From the NCBI GenBank assembly GCA_008921705.1, contig VFFE01007082.1, forward strand, positions 543,382-607,381: a DNA stretch of 64,000 bases, given 5' to 3'. Both the position numbers and the translations under genes were made by a program. Below, one piece after another: positions 37,994 to 51,402 of the stretch. Within the stretch, counting starts at the first letter, position 1. Each line of letters starts with the position of its first letter. Below the pieces are notes generated by a model. That model searched no databases and was not told where the DNA came from. It worked only from the letters and a program-made list of their open reading frames with translations. Origin of the DNA: Burhinus oedicnemus. Lineage: Eukaryota > Chordata > Aves > Charadriiformes > Burhinidae.

Positions 37994-38043
37994 CCCCCCC
38001 CCCTCCCCCCCCAATTCAGCATATATATATACACACACGCGTG
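37994..38043. repeat. C-tract next to (TA)n(CA)n microsatellite
   Basis: Nineteen bases of C with one T (37994-38012), then TATATATATACACACACGCG. Cytosine run plus alternating pyrimidine-purine run. Confidence 0.9.
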
Positions 38044-38254
38044 CTACACATTTATATATAAACACAGACCACTGAAGGAGGCAGGAGCCAGGCACCTGCT
38101 GTCAGTTCCCTGTGCCTCTCTCGGGGAGTTCGAGCAACACACTTGATGTACTTGCATCTTGCACACTGGGTAAATGACCCCACTTTGGGACAACCCACTT
38201 AGTTGCTCTGAGCTCCTGTTCCCTCACTATGTCTTCTGTAGCACTGACAAAGTG

Positions 38255-38335
38255 CTGCTGGTATTCTTAATATAGGCAAGGCACCACTCCTACCCTCAAA
38301 GAGCTTGCCCAATGCCAGTAATTAGAGATATTGCG
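38255..38335 (+). mobile_element. Possible ancient SINE tail
   Basis: GGCAAGGCACCACTCCTACC CTCAAAGAGCTTGCC resembles a segment found in old amniote SINE/LINE relics. Family uncertain. Confidence 0.35.
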
Positions 38336-39969
38336 TAACATAGCTAATTACTACCTGAATTAATTTACTTTAAATAATTCTTAGATATTGTCAGCTAGCC
38401 ACGATCTCTTAATAACCTTTACGTTAAAAGAAAAAGTTACACAAAATATTAGTGCATACCTCACGTACAGACACATAGGTATCATCCGCAGCCAGGAAAC
38501 GCAGCTATGACTGGCAGGCTGAGCTGACAGCAAAACCTGCCCTCACTGCTGCGCACAGAGAGGCGGCAGCGAAGGCCCGTTTGTGATTCGGAATGAAATG
38601 TCTCTGCACAGAGTTGCATGGCATTTGTGACCAAGTCACATCCTCAGGTATTCTTGACCACGACCTGCTTGGGAGCAGTATGGCTCACATTAGAGCGGGT
38701 CCAGAGCTGCAGAAGACTTCACACCTGCCTCTGAACTAAAAAAAATTATTCTATTAAACAATCTTATCCTGACTTCCCCTAGAGGGGGAACCACTTTTAG
38801 GGGACCTCTGTAAGGTCTGGAGGGCTTGGGGGCCAGAAAGTAATGTGGGGAGACAGGAAGAACTGTCAAAGTGGACCCCTACTATCATCCCCTTTTTAAA
38901 TTGATTTTTCAGGGCAAAGTATTTGCCACGTAGAAGAAAAGCAGTCCTCTTCCAGCCTGCCCCAAGGAACCCTCTGCATCCCATGTAACACTCCTGCCTG
39001 CTTTTCTGCCTCTGTGCATTGCTGCCCAACGACCTACGCTTTCACTCACTTCTTTTGCTACTCAGATCCTCAGAGACCTTCAACGGAGTTGGACGTTGAC
39101 CTCAACAGAAAAAGCTAGTGCCGTTACCTGGAGCAGCCAGATCAGCAAACAAACGTCCCATCTACCAAACAGATCAAACTTGGAGCTCCGACCTCCTTTA
39201 CCACGTCTTAGTCCTGCAGACTGCTGGGGACTGGGCAGCATATAATGTAAAGGCAGGGTCTGGGCTGCCATAAATGCAGGCTGGGTAATAAGGGACCCTG
39301 GCTCCACATTTGCAGGTACTTACAGGTTGAAGCTGTGCCCAAGCACGGTCCACACACACCAGTTTTGGACATACTCTTAGTGCTCTGACACCAGGAGCTG
39401 GGCACCCACTCTGTGACAGGATTACTGCAAGGGAAACTTTCAGAAAGCCAAACTCTCTGTAAGACATCTTGAGATAAGTCCCCTCTCAATACACAGCGGC
39501 CACGTGCAGAAAAGAGAGGACTAATCAATAAGGTCAGAAGCATTTTATGTAGGGCATCCTCTACCAATACAACAGACACCAGTCCTTACTTAGACCAATA
39601 CTGTTTGACGGTAGCCACTGATCACTGTGGTACATCTGCTTGATAAATGACATCTATCTTCAGCAGTAACTGACAGGCACGCTGGCATGCCCTCCAGACA
39701 AATGCTCGCTCTCAAGAGGCTGTGACAGTCAAACCGAGAAAGCCAAAAAGTCTAGAAGAAAACCTCTTGTGCCATCACCCAGCTGCTGAATGGCGTGGAA
39801 GAAGAGGGCTGTTGTTAGCTGGGGTTGTTATATTAAATATTATTGCATGGCTTGCGTATTTTTCAAGTTCAAGAGTGAGCCTGGGGTTGGGGCCATCTAA
39901 AAGAAACAAATATTCTCAGGGCAGCTGCCTCGTGTTTATATCCCTGTTTCCATACAAGGGCATCAAAAG

Positions 39970-40078
39970 CATTACTTGCAGGGAGGGAAACCAATGCACC
40001 AAGAGGCGGTGCAACTCACACAGGGTCACAAAGCCGGTCAAGAGTCCAGAAGAGAATTCCTAGACTGCATTCCCCCAG
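39970..40078 (-). mobile_element. MIR-like ancient SINE relic
   Basis: GGAGGGAAACCAATGCACCA, GCAACTCACACAGGGTCACA and AAAGCCGGTCAAGAGTCCAG give the reverse-complement MIR core order. Confidence 0.7.
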
Positions 40079-41934
40079 GATATAACTGTGTGCACACACA
40101 TGCAGAGACCAACTCACTTAAAAGGTCTGTCTCTCCCAGCCCCTAATGTGGAACAAGCAAAGCCAAAGAGAATCGCGACCACTCTGCAGTGCCAGGTAAA
40201 GCCAAAAGGTACACAGTGCACAGCCATGAGGGTGAAAGAAGAGGAAGCAGCTGGGAAGTTCTGGCAACAGAAACTTGTTTTTGCAAAACAAATGAAACCC
40301 AAGGAAAGCCACAGATTTGCAGTGTTGTGTGGGAGCAGGTGGTCCTGGATCTCACAGGCCTCTTCTCCCCTGCTACAAAGAAGCTCATGCTGCAATGTTT
40401 GTGGAAGTCTTGCTTTTTGACCATGACTTCAGTACAGTAATTACTGCGAGTTCCTCAAGTTTTCCTGGAAACAGACGATCGAGGGTGAGGGTTGAATTCC
40501 TTTTTTCCGAGCATCTGCTGCCATCCGGTGGCAAACGCTGCAATGGCACCCAGGGCCTCCCAGGGCACCCTTGGCGGAGGAACAGAGCGGGGCGACAACC
40601 TGCAGCCTGGCCCGAGTCACCGGGGGGCCCAGTCAGTGTCCAGAGCAGGTAGCTCCTGGGAAGAGGGAGGGAGGGAGCTGTCTCACCCTGATCTGGACAG
40701 GGAAAGACCTGGGTGAATCACAGGTAGAAATCAACTGCTGCAGGAAACTGTCAAATCACATTGAGGGCTGAAGTTGGGGCAACCGTTCAGTGCAAGCCTA
40801 CTCCCCTCACATCCCTTGGTCTTCCTTCAGAAGTTGTCTCCTCTCATGCCACTGTCCTTTCTACTCCTCCAACCCCAAGGTGGAAGAGGGAGTTTTCTTG
40901 CCCCAGGGCCAGCACTCCAGTAGCCAGGAGGCACTGTGAAGGCGGGTTTGCCAAGTGCCTGCAGTCCAGCTGGGCACAGGAATGCATGCCAGGGACATCA
41001 GCCAACTGTTCATGTCGTCTTATTTGCAATCTTGTAAATAAAAGTCAGTCAGACAAGAGCCCTGGGGGCCCAGCCAGAAACAGTCTAGTCCCCCATCATC
41101 TGAGAGTGTCTGCTCTACATGACTCAGAACTCAGTCTGGCACATGCAAAAAAAAAATACACAGGGCACTACAGTTTGGAGGAGCGCTGCACGGCAGTATG
41201 TCAGACTGATGATAAAAAAAGAAGCAGCCACATACCTAGACACCCTGAGAGGACAGAGCTGAGATGCCTGAAAGTTCGTATTCCTCAGCCGGTAAGAAAG
41301 AGCCAGCCATCTTCTTAAGAGAGACTTCATCCATTGCAAAGACTTAGACATATCAAGTAATAACATAAGAAATGCAAGCCCAGATCTACACTTTCCAAAT
41401 GCTGCAAAGGCTCAGCTCATCATCTGTTGTGTCCCAGTACCTCAGAGCAAACACGACTGTGCAACGTGGCACACACTGTGCAAAACAAGCTGTTCATCTT
41501 ACGGAGATTACACATTTAGATGGAATATTGTAAGCATTGCTCTCAATTACTCCAAATATATCCTGCTGAACTCAACAGCATTTCTCATACTTTATGGTGG
41601 TGTAACCAGCAGCTCACCATGGACCGCTTCAGAATAGATGGTTATGCTTCAAGCTGTAACTGGTCGGGAGCACTGGAGAAGAGCAATGGAGATTAAAGCA
41701 TTACCTTACTGCCTCCTCCAAAGCACCAGCTCCAGAGCATTGGGGGCCAGATCCGCACCATGTAACTACAGGCCCCGATTAGCAGAATAGAAGGTTTAAG
41801 TAAGCCCAGCAACCTAGGTTCAAATCACATCTGAAATCATACGACCACAATTATTAATTCTGTAGCCATTAGGATTCAAGGTACTAAGTTCTCTCTATCT
41901 CTACTGCACAAATACAAATAGTAGAAATCCATCT

Positions 41935-42060
41935 GTTCAAAGCTCTTTTGAAAGAACAAACCCAGGATTTAGAGTAAAGTCAGTATCCTTACCTCTGTTT
42001 TATACAGAGGGAAACCAAGGCACAGCACACCAGCACTGGGATCTGCGGCAGAACCAAAAA
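41935..42060 (-). mobile_element. MIR-like ancient SINE relic
   Basis: TTATACAGAGGGAAACCAAG then GCACAGCACACCAGCACTGG match the reverse-complement MIR core; upstream CAAAGCTCTTTTGAAAGAAC matches its tail. Confidence 0.6.
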
Positions 42061-45000
42061 ACACCCCGACAGATTGGCAAAACCATCAGCCCAGGCCCCG
42101 TGGGACAGATGTATCTTTCAATGGGCCATTAAGCAATTTGTCAGGAATGCCAAAATCCTGTTTGAGAGAAAATAAGAGCCTGGAATTGCAGGAGGATTAC
42201 AGCAACTGAGATCCACTGGCAGAGTAGTTAAATTGCCATCAACACCCACCTATGCCTATTAGCCTCTCGCTGTCAGGAACAGTACGGTGAGGTTACCTCA
42301 AACTGAAGTCCAAGTCAAAAGAAAATGAAATACCACCCATACAAGGCACCACTCATAGATGGTGCTGGCCGGAGCCACACACACACCGAATTGACACTGT
42401 GATGTGGAATATGAAATATATAAAGAAAGAGCTATGTTTTGCGCTTTGGTGTGGCACCTCTTTACCCGCTTTCCCTTTTAACCAGACAGGAGGGGGTATG
42501 GTAAGAGAATTTCAAGCTGATTTTGCCCACGATGGTCATCTACAAGCAGATGTTACTTCAGTGAACTGACTCAGAAAATCTTTCCCTGTATCTTTGTCAG
42601 GGACTCTGTATTAAATTCCTTTACTCAACCCTCAATCCAAGTCAGAAGAGGCTGTCCCAGTGCACACGGAGGAGCACCAAGGGAGTTCTGTCCCACTTCT
42701 ACCGAGCATTTATTCTCTTGCGTCCCACTATTAAGGCACCTTAGTTCTTTCCACCCTTTACACTCAAGAGCCCAAGTTGTACCCCCCAACTGCAACAAGC
42801 CTTCCACAATTTCTTTTCCCTCTCCTTTATGCTTCCCATTTCTCATTCCATCTGCTTAAAAAACAAATGTGGTCCTATCACCCCAGAACAATACATTTCA
42901 AATAAGCATATAAAAGACCCTTTATTGACATGAATACATTGATTGGGACTATTACTTTGTACCTGCTTCCCACAGAAAAAGCCTCTTACGGGCAGCCTGA
43001 GGCAGGGAAGCAACATTTACATTTAGATGAAGGCATTTCTGTCAAGGCACCTCCCCAACAGTTTCTGGCCCCAGGTATTGTCTCCAGAACAAATTAGTAA
43101 AGTCAAGGAGCTTTGCTTTAAATAACACAGAAGGAAAAGGGAAAAAATATTTCTACAGTCCCACTGCAAGCATGCTGTGGTCTGGAATCCCATAATCTGT
43201 AGGAAAGCAATGTCAACAGGTGAAAGGAGAGTAGTATCAAATCAGGGAAAAACAGCAAAGAGCCTATGTCTGGAAACTGATTTTTCCAGCACAAACTTTG
43301 TTAAAATGCCCTGCTTTGTGTATACCAGTTACATAGGTTTCTATCACGAGGCTGTAAACAGTTCCCTTACACAGACAACGGGCTAGATTCAATGCTGCTG
43401 TGAAACACGGTAGTACCACCGCAAGTTTACACCATGTAGGCTTTACCTCCAGCCTTTACTCAGTTCATTACACTCTAAGTCTTCAAGACACCTGACAAAT
43501 GAAATGCACGGTATGTTGCTTCAGTACTGATAGAGTGGAAGCGCTTTGCAAAGGTACCTGTTTTAATGGCTTTTTTCCCCAGTGAGCACAGATCTGACAA
43601 GGATTTTCCCTGCCCTTGGCATCCACCATACCACCACAGAAATGTCAGTGAACAATCACTGACCTGCCTTTTTTGCTGCTGTCATTGAAAGGCTTGTCTG
43701 CACTAGAAATTTGTCCTGTTTCAGCACTACACAATAGTTGCAAGAGTAAAAGCAACAGATGCAACTAATAAAATTCTATTTTACTGCCTTATCTATTGTA
43801 AAGGAATAAATATCTTGCAATCAGTCAGCTGGGGAAGAAAAGTAAGGATTTCCACCTCCCTAATCAATACCACGTACAGTAAAACTCAGCACAGACCAGG
43901 CTTTAACACAGCAGCTTGATGGATGAAGAACAGATTACAAACCCTCTAGGTCCAGCACATTCTCCTGTTGAGCCAAAAAAGCAGATCAAAAGGGGGGAAG
44001 AAACAAAAAAAACTCATTAATAGTTTCCAAGTAAAGAGAAGATGTGCGACAGATTCTGAAGAGACGATATAGTCAGGGGATTATTTAAGTATTGTTATTT
44101 TAATGAATTAGTACTTACAGCTCAGTGCCACCCTAGGGACTGAAGTCTGTACTCAGATTCCAAGACTGAGGTCAACTCAGAACAAGTTACAACCCACACA
44201 AATGCAGACAAAGCTTCCCATATGCTGAGGCAGCTGCAGAAAACTTCCCGGCTGCTCTCCTGACAGCCTGCCTTCACCTGGAGGGTCCCTGTACGTCAGC
44301 ACAGAATGTGCACATGATGGAATGTTTAATTAAATGCTGTTTTATTACAAGTGGTGAGACACTTCATAGTGGCCCTATGACAACCCTAGTATTTTGCAAA
44401 CCATTTCAGTTCTGTATCACAAAACACTTGTACACTTTTCAAACTGTGGAAGCCATTGCAAACATGCATCTGCTCATTCTGCAAAATCAGCACCATACTT
44501 GTTTTTCTCGTCTTGAGAAGTAACATGGTGGCACCAGGAGCCAAGTGAAAAACGTGCTGGCACAAGGGCACAGTGTATATAGGGATTTGCATATGTATTA
44601 AAGATAAACCCTTCAAAATTCCCAAAGGTATAGCTCCAGAAACTGTTGAAATGCTTGACACTCTCCAGCGTTCTTTCTGACGTGCTCAAGCTCATCATCC
44701 TTCCTGACACATCAGCAAGACGGGGTGTATTTCCCTATCTCCCAGTGTGTAACTTCAGTGGCCGTGTATCTACACAGGGCTAATAATTCCAAACTATGAT
44801 CCTCGTTTAACTTCATGTTTCCACTCCTCAAACAGTGGCTAGAGGAACACTTCCAACATAAAATGACTTTGCTGGCAGATACACTGGACATTGTGCGATT
44901 TTGCCCACTAGAAGATTTAGGGCCAAGTGGACCCTTTCACAGAAAAAAACCTAAAAGAGCGCCTAGAAAATTCATATATTTCAAAATGGACACTTTGACT

Positions 45001-46990
45001 GTTAAATAATTCCCTCCGTTAATCCTCTCCCCCTACTGCCAATAAATTGTCACAGACACTCCCTCAGTGACAAACAAAACCCTCGGTATTATGAAGTGCC
45101 GAAGCTCACTGGAGCTTCTTAGGGAAACTGCGTAGTGTGTTCCTCCACTCCTTTGCTATCGAGCTTCTTAAAATATTGCTATTGATATCCATTTTTTTTG
45201 CTACTATATAAAAAGCATTAAGCTGTGAAGGAAGGGACTAGAGGGAAGCCAAAAGAAGAATAAAACAGTGACAGTTAGATGACAATAAAACAATCCAACT
45301 TAGAGGGACGAAAACCTCCTCCAAGGCCGTGGCTGAGTATTTTGAAAGCATACACTCAGCCATGTTACCAGGCCCAAGAATACTAGATTCCTTGTAATTG
45401 CCTAGACTTTGGAATTAGGGTTCATTCAAACAAGCTGCAATGCCAGAGAAATTTCCATCGTACAGATTTGACTAATAGTCTGTTCCAGCAAAACCAAGAC
45501 CCCAGGCAAAGTGAAATACAACTCCACTGACATCACGCACAGCTATTTTCCAAGGCCAGTGCATCAATTTATTCCATAATTTCTCTCCCATACACATGTT
45601 CCCTAGTGCAGAAAACTCAGCCTTGCAGCTATAGCGATAGACAGGAGTATTCATAAGCTTTGCAGGGCATGCTTCTTTCTGGTGACATTGCCACAGGTAA
45701 GGACACTTGACAAATATTTAAAGAGCTAACAAATAATGAAATGGAATTGCAACAGGATTCAGAAACTGAAAAGACCCAACAAAGTCATCCAGAGTAAAAG
45801 AATGGGTAACAAGACCAATTGCTTGAATCTCTTCCGGGCCTTTCACTTTGACAACTGTACTTCTGAGTTACCCTAAGCGTGCTTTGGTATAAGCACACTA
45901 CTTCATTAATATTAATAATCAGTAAAGTTATTCAGGTTTACATTGAAGCTGGGCTTGATCCAGTGCCCTAAAATTTACATACTCTGACTTCAAAACCTGA
46001 GAGATGTGCAAGCAATGGAATTATCAAATCCTGTCCTGGATGTGACTTCTACGTGCCAAGCATCCTCCACTCACCAAGTGCTATCTTTTATAGTGCCTTT
46101 GCCCCCTTCTGCAGAGCAACGCAAGATTAGCCTAACCCTTCCCACCACTCACGCAACCAGAAAGCAGATTTGAACAATGTTTATTGGGAAGACTCATTTG
46201 CCTCATTTGTGAGAGCCAAGGAAGACATATGCTTACGTTGTGTCAGAAACCTGTGCTGCATCAACATTCACCAGCGTATCTGTCAGGTGCCACCGGTGAC
46301 CACTCTTAGAGTACGGTTTTGCAAAATGTCTGAGTTTATGCAGCTAAATGATTTTTTTTGCCAGATTCCTTTGCTTGTTTTTTTTTCTTTACGGAGAGAG
46401 TGGGAAAGAGGGTGGTGATTAGGAACAGGGCAGAGAAGTACATTCATTATATATACAAAAGTAGCTGATTTTGCAGGGGCCAAGTTACTCCTTCCACAGA
46501 GATGAGTTTTTGTAAGGAACAAAAAAGTAGCCTGGCTAAATTGTCCACTTGGGATTTGTGGTTTTGTATTATGTTGTTTTTACCTTCTGTTCCAGTTTGG
46601 TTTTGCAAAGTCAACACCATGAGAAAAATAAGGCTTAATCACCTTGCACTAAAGAAGGAAACAAGCAGAAGAGGAGTTTGCAAAGGATGACTGGTACATG
46701 CAGGGCACCCAGAAGGCTCTTCCCTCCGACATCAGACATCGAGTCTTTCTGATACGCTTCGGGTAAGAAACTACCCTGGAAAAAGGCCCAATACAAACAC
46801 CAGCAAGGTTTTCTCAAGCTTACCTGTCACAAAGGAGGAAAAACATCTGGGACTGTCAATGAAGGAGCAGCTGACTGGGACATATGGAAGACCACCTGCG
46901 AGAGCAACATGGATGGGACTGAGCACACAGACCAAGCCCCTGGGTCTTGGCTGCCTCAGGGACCTAAATATACTTGTCAGGAGAAGCAGA

Positions 46991-47365
46991 GAGGGACCCA
47001 GCTCCTTTGCGGGCCAAGGGACACTACCAGGAGGGGCAGAGCAGAAGCTGGCTCCGTTTGGGATCAGGGAACACCGCCCGGAGGGGCCGGGTGACAGCCC
47101 ACCCCAAGGTCTGGGCTCCCCTCCGCAGACAAACAGGCACAGCTGCTCTCAAGAGACGAGGCCGTGCCCCAAGACTCCCTCCCACCACCTTTCTGTCACC
47201 CTTTTCTCCGTCACAGCAGGAGAAAGGCTCTTACCCGCCCCGCCTGAGGGAGTCCCTCACAGCACCTTCCAGAACCTTCCGGCCAGCAGCTCCCTGTGAG
47301 GCCCCGCCCCGCCGGCCCCTCAGCTCCACACAGGGCCCCGCCCGCCCCTGGCCAGCACTGCCTGA
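46991..47365. promoter_or_regulatory. GC-rich segment with GC boxes
   Basis: CCCCGCCCCGCC (about 47302) and CCCCGCCCGCCC (about 47336) are Sp1-type boxes in a GC-rich stretch with about 16 CpGs in 360 bp, below CpG-island criteria by my count. It lies ~2 kb beyond the RERE 3' end. Could be a promoter of an unannotated transcript or simply GC-rich DNA. Confidence 0.25.
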
Positions 47366-49289
47366 AGGAACCTGCTTCCAGATCGCCAGGGACAAAACCC
47401 AACACACAGGAGCTGCTACAAAGGTCAGAAATTTCACAAGAAGCAATACAAGAGCTACCTTCCCCCCCCTTCAAAGAACAGAAAAATCAAATTCCTGAAC
47501 GGAACCCCAGGCTTCACCTTTTCCCCTTGCACCTGAAGGAATATAAGTTGTAAAGAGCTATCCATGGCCTAGGAAGGATTGAAACCCTACTGCCTGTGTT
47601 ACCTTTTACAGCTGACGTGACATTAAAATGAAGTCTGGTAACGTGCGCATAAAGCCGTGCGATAGATGGCTTCCCAGCTTTTACCCTTGCAATAGCAAGG
47701 CATCATTAACACCACACCACTATTGCAACAAGAACTATATTGTTCAATTTATGGAGTAGTAAAAATCCTCTTTGGCCTTGTCCCTGTAGGGTTCATCATT
47801 TAAAGTCTGGGAACTCATAACCTGTAGCAAGAAAGGGAGGGCAGCCTAAGCCCATTCAAGCTCTACGTTAAGTGCAAGGAATTAAAAAAACCCAAAGAAA
47901 TGTCAAAATAAATACCATAGCACATGTTCCGTTCAAGCCAGCTGCAGAAAAAGCACTTTCAGACGCTATTTCCAGTAGACAAGAACTGACCTTCCCCTTA
48001 TAAAATGCCACCAGATATAAATAGAGCAGCCTCTTCAAATATGCAGCTCCAAACTCCCGTGCAATTTGTCATGAATACTTCTCCGTCTGCTTCAAGCACA
48101 CTCAAACAACAGGGCACTCTTCTCACTATACTCAGAGCACTAATTAGCTTGAACTGGAGTCAAAATACCTCACTGCTTCTGAAAAACCATGCACGAAAAC
48201 CAAAGCAGAACAAGATCAAGACCGCAGCCTTCCCGTCTCCCTTTTGACCAAACATTTATTCTGCAAAGATACTCGCCGCCTCTCTGTGGCATCACAGTAT
48301 TTCCTTAAGTTTTGGAGACACCGATTATCAAGAACTGCAAATATGGAACACTCAAACAGCTACATTATACACTCAAATACATTATAATCCCTGATAGATG
48401 GAAGACCGGGAGCCATTACAAACGTACACAAACATGTAACTTGATGCAATTTGAAAGCAAATTTTAGCTTTTCAGCAGGCAACGAGCAGACAAAGAGTTA
48501 CTGTGCATCTTCCTCTCCACAATTATCATCCCTTTGGAATGCGTCTCTTGCCAGCTCTGTATCAGTTGTGCACAAGACGATTTTACTGGCACAAAGTAAC
48601 ACCTCAGAAAATAAGATGCATCAAGAACTCAGCTACTGGGGTATATATAGTGTACTACATCTAATTTCAAGCGTACACTTCATGAGTTACCAGGCCTCAT
48701 TCTCCCTTGCATATCTTCTGAACACTTTGGTTCACAAGCAAATTTAAAAGAAGATGACGGCACACAGTCTTTCCTACTCTGTTGAAACTAGGGGAACTTT
48801 CCTCTCTGGTTGAGAAGTTCTCGTCTTTCTACTCTTCTTTGGCTGACACAGCGAGAGCTTATGCACACACTTCATTTTAACTACTTGTTTGTGCTCAGGC
48901 AGATCAGTGGCTACAATATATTACCACTGTACACAGAAAGCCCCTGAAGTCACGACAGCCAAAACATCCCTACACATTCATTCTTACCAATTCGACGGCT
49001 TTTAACTTACTGAAAAACATGCCAAAGTTATGCAGTATGGCCCTAGAGCATAAATGTGCTTCAGGGAGGCAGAATATACTCTGGAACTGGACGTGATGTT
49101 GGTGTTTTGTGTACTGTATATTAAAAAAGAAATTACCTCAAAGGAAAAAATAAAGCCAAGACAGACACGACAGCTTTGAAACAGACAAGATGGCCATGCC
49201 GGCATCCCGTATTATCCCAGATGAAAATAGCTCTTTTCCCACTAACAACAATCAACAGACACATTTCGCTTGCAGGCAAAACCTGGCTG
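47366..49289. other. Intergenic just beyond the RERE 3' end
   Basis: AT-rich, no gene. A further minus-strand AATAAA at 48255-48260 would extend the RERE 3' UTR by about 1 kb if used. Confidence 0.5.
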
Positions 49290-49307
49290 CTGTAGTGTAG
49301 CTTGGTT

Positions 49308-49313
49308 TTTATT
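49308..49313 (-). terminator. Candidate distal polyadenylation signal AATAAA of RERE
   Basis: AATAAA on the minus strand; cleavage would fall 15-30 nt downstream near 49280-49295. The minus strand then reads TGTGTCTGTTGATTGTTGTT around 49245-49268, a good GU-rich downstream element. Evidence is motif plus expected 3' UTR length only. Confidence 0.45.
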
Positions 49314-51366
49314 TATGTCCACAAATATTTCAAAAAAATTACAAAATACTCAAATGGAGAGAACACAGAAGTCACGATTTCTGGGTTTCTACTCTGTTTA
49401 CACTGTGTTATCCCATGGCAAACTACTCATATATACATTAAGCTTCAAGATATATATAAATGTAGCAGTCAGAATGTACACTCTGCTTTAACGGTGCAGT
49501 GAAACAAGCTCAACCATGACGACATAGAACAAGAGAGACGTTTCAAAAACACTAAAGCAAAATTAAAAAATAAACTTTCAAAACAGAGGAAAAGTAAAGA
49601 GAGATTTCTGAAAGAAAATCAAAAGGTCTGGGTTGTTTTAACAGGGCATCGAACACTAAGATGGCTTCAAAAACCACTGCATGTAAAGTTGTAGTTAATC
49701 ATTGGTCTAAAATGGAAGAACTTCAGTGCTTATTTGCTGAAATAAAAAAAGAGATCAATGAATAGCTTTTGAACAGACTGCAAATCTCAGCTAAAAAAAA
49801 AAATACAGAGATCGGAGGCAATTAGCTTTTTTTTCTTCTTAAGAAGAACTATAGCTAAAAATAACAGCAAAAGAGAAGGATCAGAAGAAATGGCTGAAGT
49901 GGCTGAACTCCCCCAAACTCCCAAATTCCACATGGTAAAAACAACGAGGGGATTTAACTGAAATGTGCCTAATTAGACCTTTAAAGTAAACTGAGGCACT
50001 CTCTTTGCGGAGCAGACTGATCTTACTAGCTACTCCACTGTTAGCAAAAGTAAAACACGTTACTCAGAAGAAAACCATTTCATGTGATCACTGCAGACAG
50101 CGACTGAAGACATTGACGGAAGAAGACTTTACCATCCTCGATTCTAGCTTGACCTCATGGTTTCCAAATCTCAGAAACACTAGCTGTTCCTCGTAATACC
50201 TTCACAGAGAATTCAAATATAGCAGATGGAACTGATTAAACACTACTGCAGTTCTTTAGCACTGAGAAATCCAGAATGGAGGACAGAAAAAAAGGAAGAT
50301 CAACATCACCTGAAACAGTCCTCCCCTCTCTCCTATACGCTTTTGCCTTAAGTGGACCTAGAATACCCCGATGCCCATTTTTAATTGGTAAATCGATGTT
50401 ACTAACTGTCCAAGAGCAATCTCTGGGCACTAACACAGGTTTGAGATCCATGAGGTGGATAAAGCACTGTGCATGCCATGCCTTCCATCAGAACGTATGA
50501 TTAACTACAAGTTTATCAAACATGGCTCAGTACAGTCCTATGACACGACCATCACACTGAACAGCCTACAACAGCAGAGAGCGAGCACTCGTGAGTTAAG
50601 AGAGAGAATGGGGGGAAGTTATGCACCAGCAGAAAAAACAGCCAGCAGATTCAGATGTCCATTGGTTGCACCACCCTCTGCTCTGGCAAGGAAAACTCAT
50701 GGCAAAACAGTGGGATAAAAAAAAAATTCCTGCCTAGACAGTAATAATGTCTCCAAAATAATGCTCACTGGCCTTCTATGTATTCCTCTCCTTTTACCAT
50801 CCACACGGGAACTAGCCAACAGGAGTTATTCTGCATGGACCTGCTGTGTTGGGAGTCAGTAAATGTTACTGTCCATGTATCTGGTTAATCCCAAAGGAGT
50901 AAGTTCCTGAGATACAGAACACTGGTGGCAATTAAAAAGTTTTTCCTTACAAGAATAAAACTGAAACAGTCAAAGAGAAATACAGACTAGTCTTTGAAAA
51001 ACAACTTTAAGAACACTGAGCCGCCTATCAATTTTTAAGAACATATCAAATGTAAGAGGCCAGAAAGAGCACGTCCTCCAAAAATACGCACATGCATACA
51101 AAATTCTGGCTGTACTAGTTTGAGCCACGGAAAATTTTTAAAAAGAGATTTTAGAACAGATTATTTCTTTCAACCTTTGCCTAAAGTCTAAAACCAATGT
51201 AGTTAGATTAAGTTTCAAAAGGTAACAGGAAAGAAGTGTATTATGGCCACACTGAAAATTAACCCTTGAAGTAGGCATCAAAAGGGTACGCTAGTTCCAA
51301 GGGACACCTGTACTGCTGAGAAACCCAACTCAACAGAAATCTGCAGAACAGAGAGATGTAACACTA

Positions 51367-51402
51367 ACAAAAAAACCCAAACCCAAACAAACCAAAAAAC
51401 CA
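51367..51402. repeat. A/C-rich low-complexity tract in RERE 3' UTR
   Basis: AAAAAAACCCAAACCCAAAC then AAACCAAAAAACC. Complement of the T/G tracts elsewhere; in the mRNA it is U/G-rich. Confidence 0.8.

Larger units (their letters stand above)
33581..46990. other. Intergenic, no gene seen
   Basis: Contains the 34.8/35.4-kb duplication, three MIR relics, a possible SINE tail and the 38-kb microsatellite. Frames up to 185 codons (40761-41318) are not recognisable proteins. Confidence 0.55.

Noticed and set aside
40761..41318. 185-codon plus-strand frame
   Set aside because: No recognisable protein family, no codon bias visible, surrounded by non-coding repeats.
46991..47365. Formal CpG island
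   Set aside because: About 16 CpGs in 360 bp at high GC gives an observed/expected ratio near 0.5 by hand count, below the usual threshold; kept only as a GC-box segment.
46859..47553. Several frames of 146-174 codons on plus
   Set aside because: Caused by the GC-rich segment at 47.0-47.4 kb; three overlapping frames of similar length argue against real coding.
1..49289. SLC45A1 or other RERE neighbour exons
   Set aside because: No frame matched the conserved transporter segments I know.
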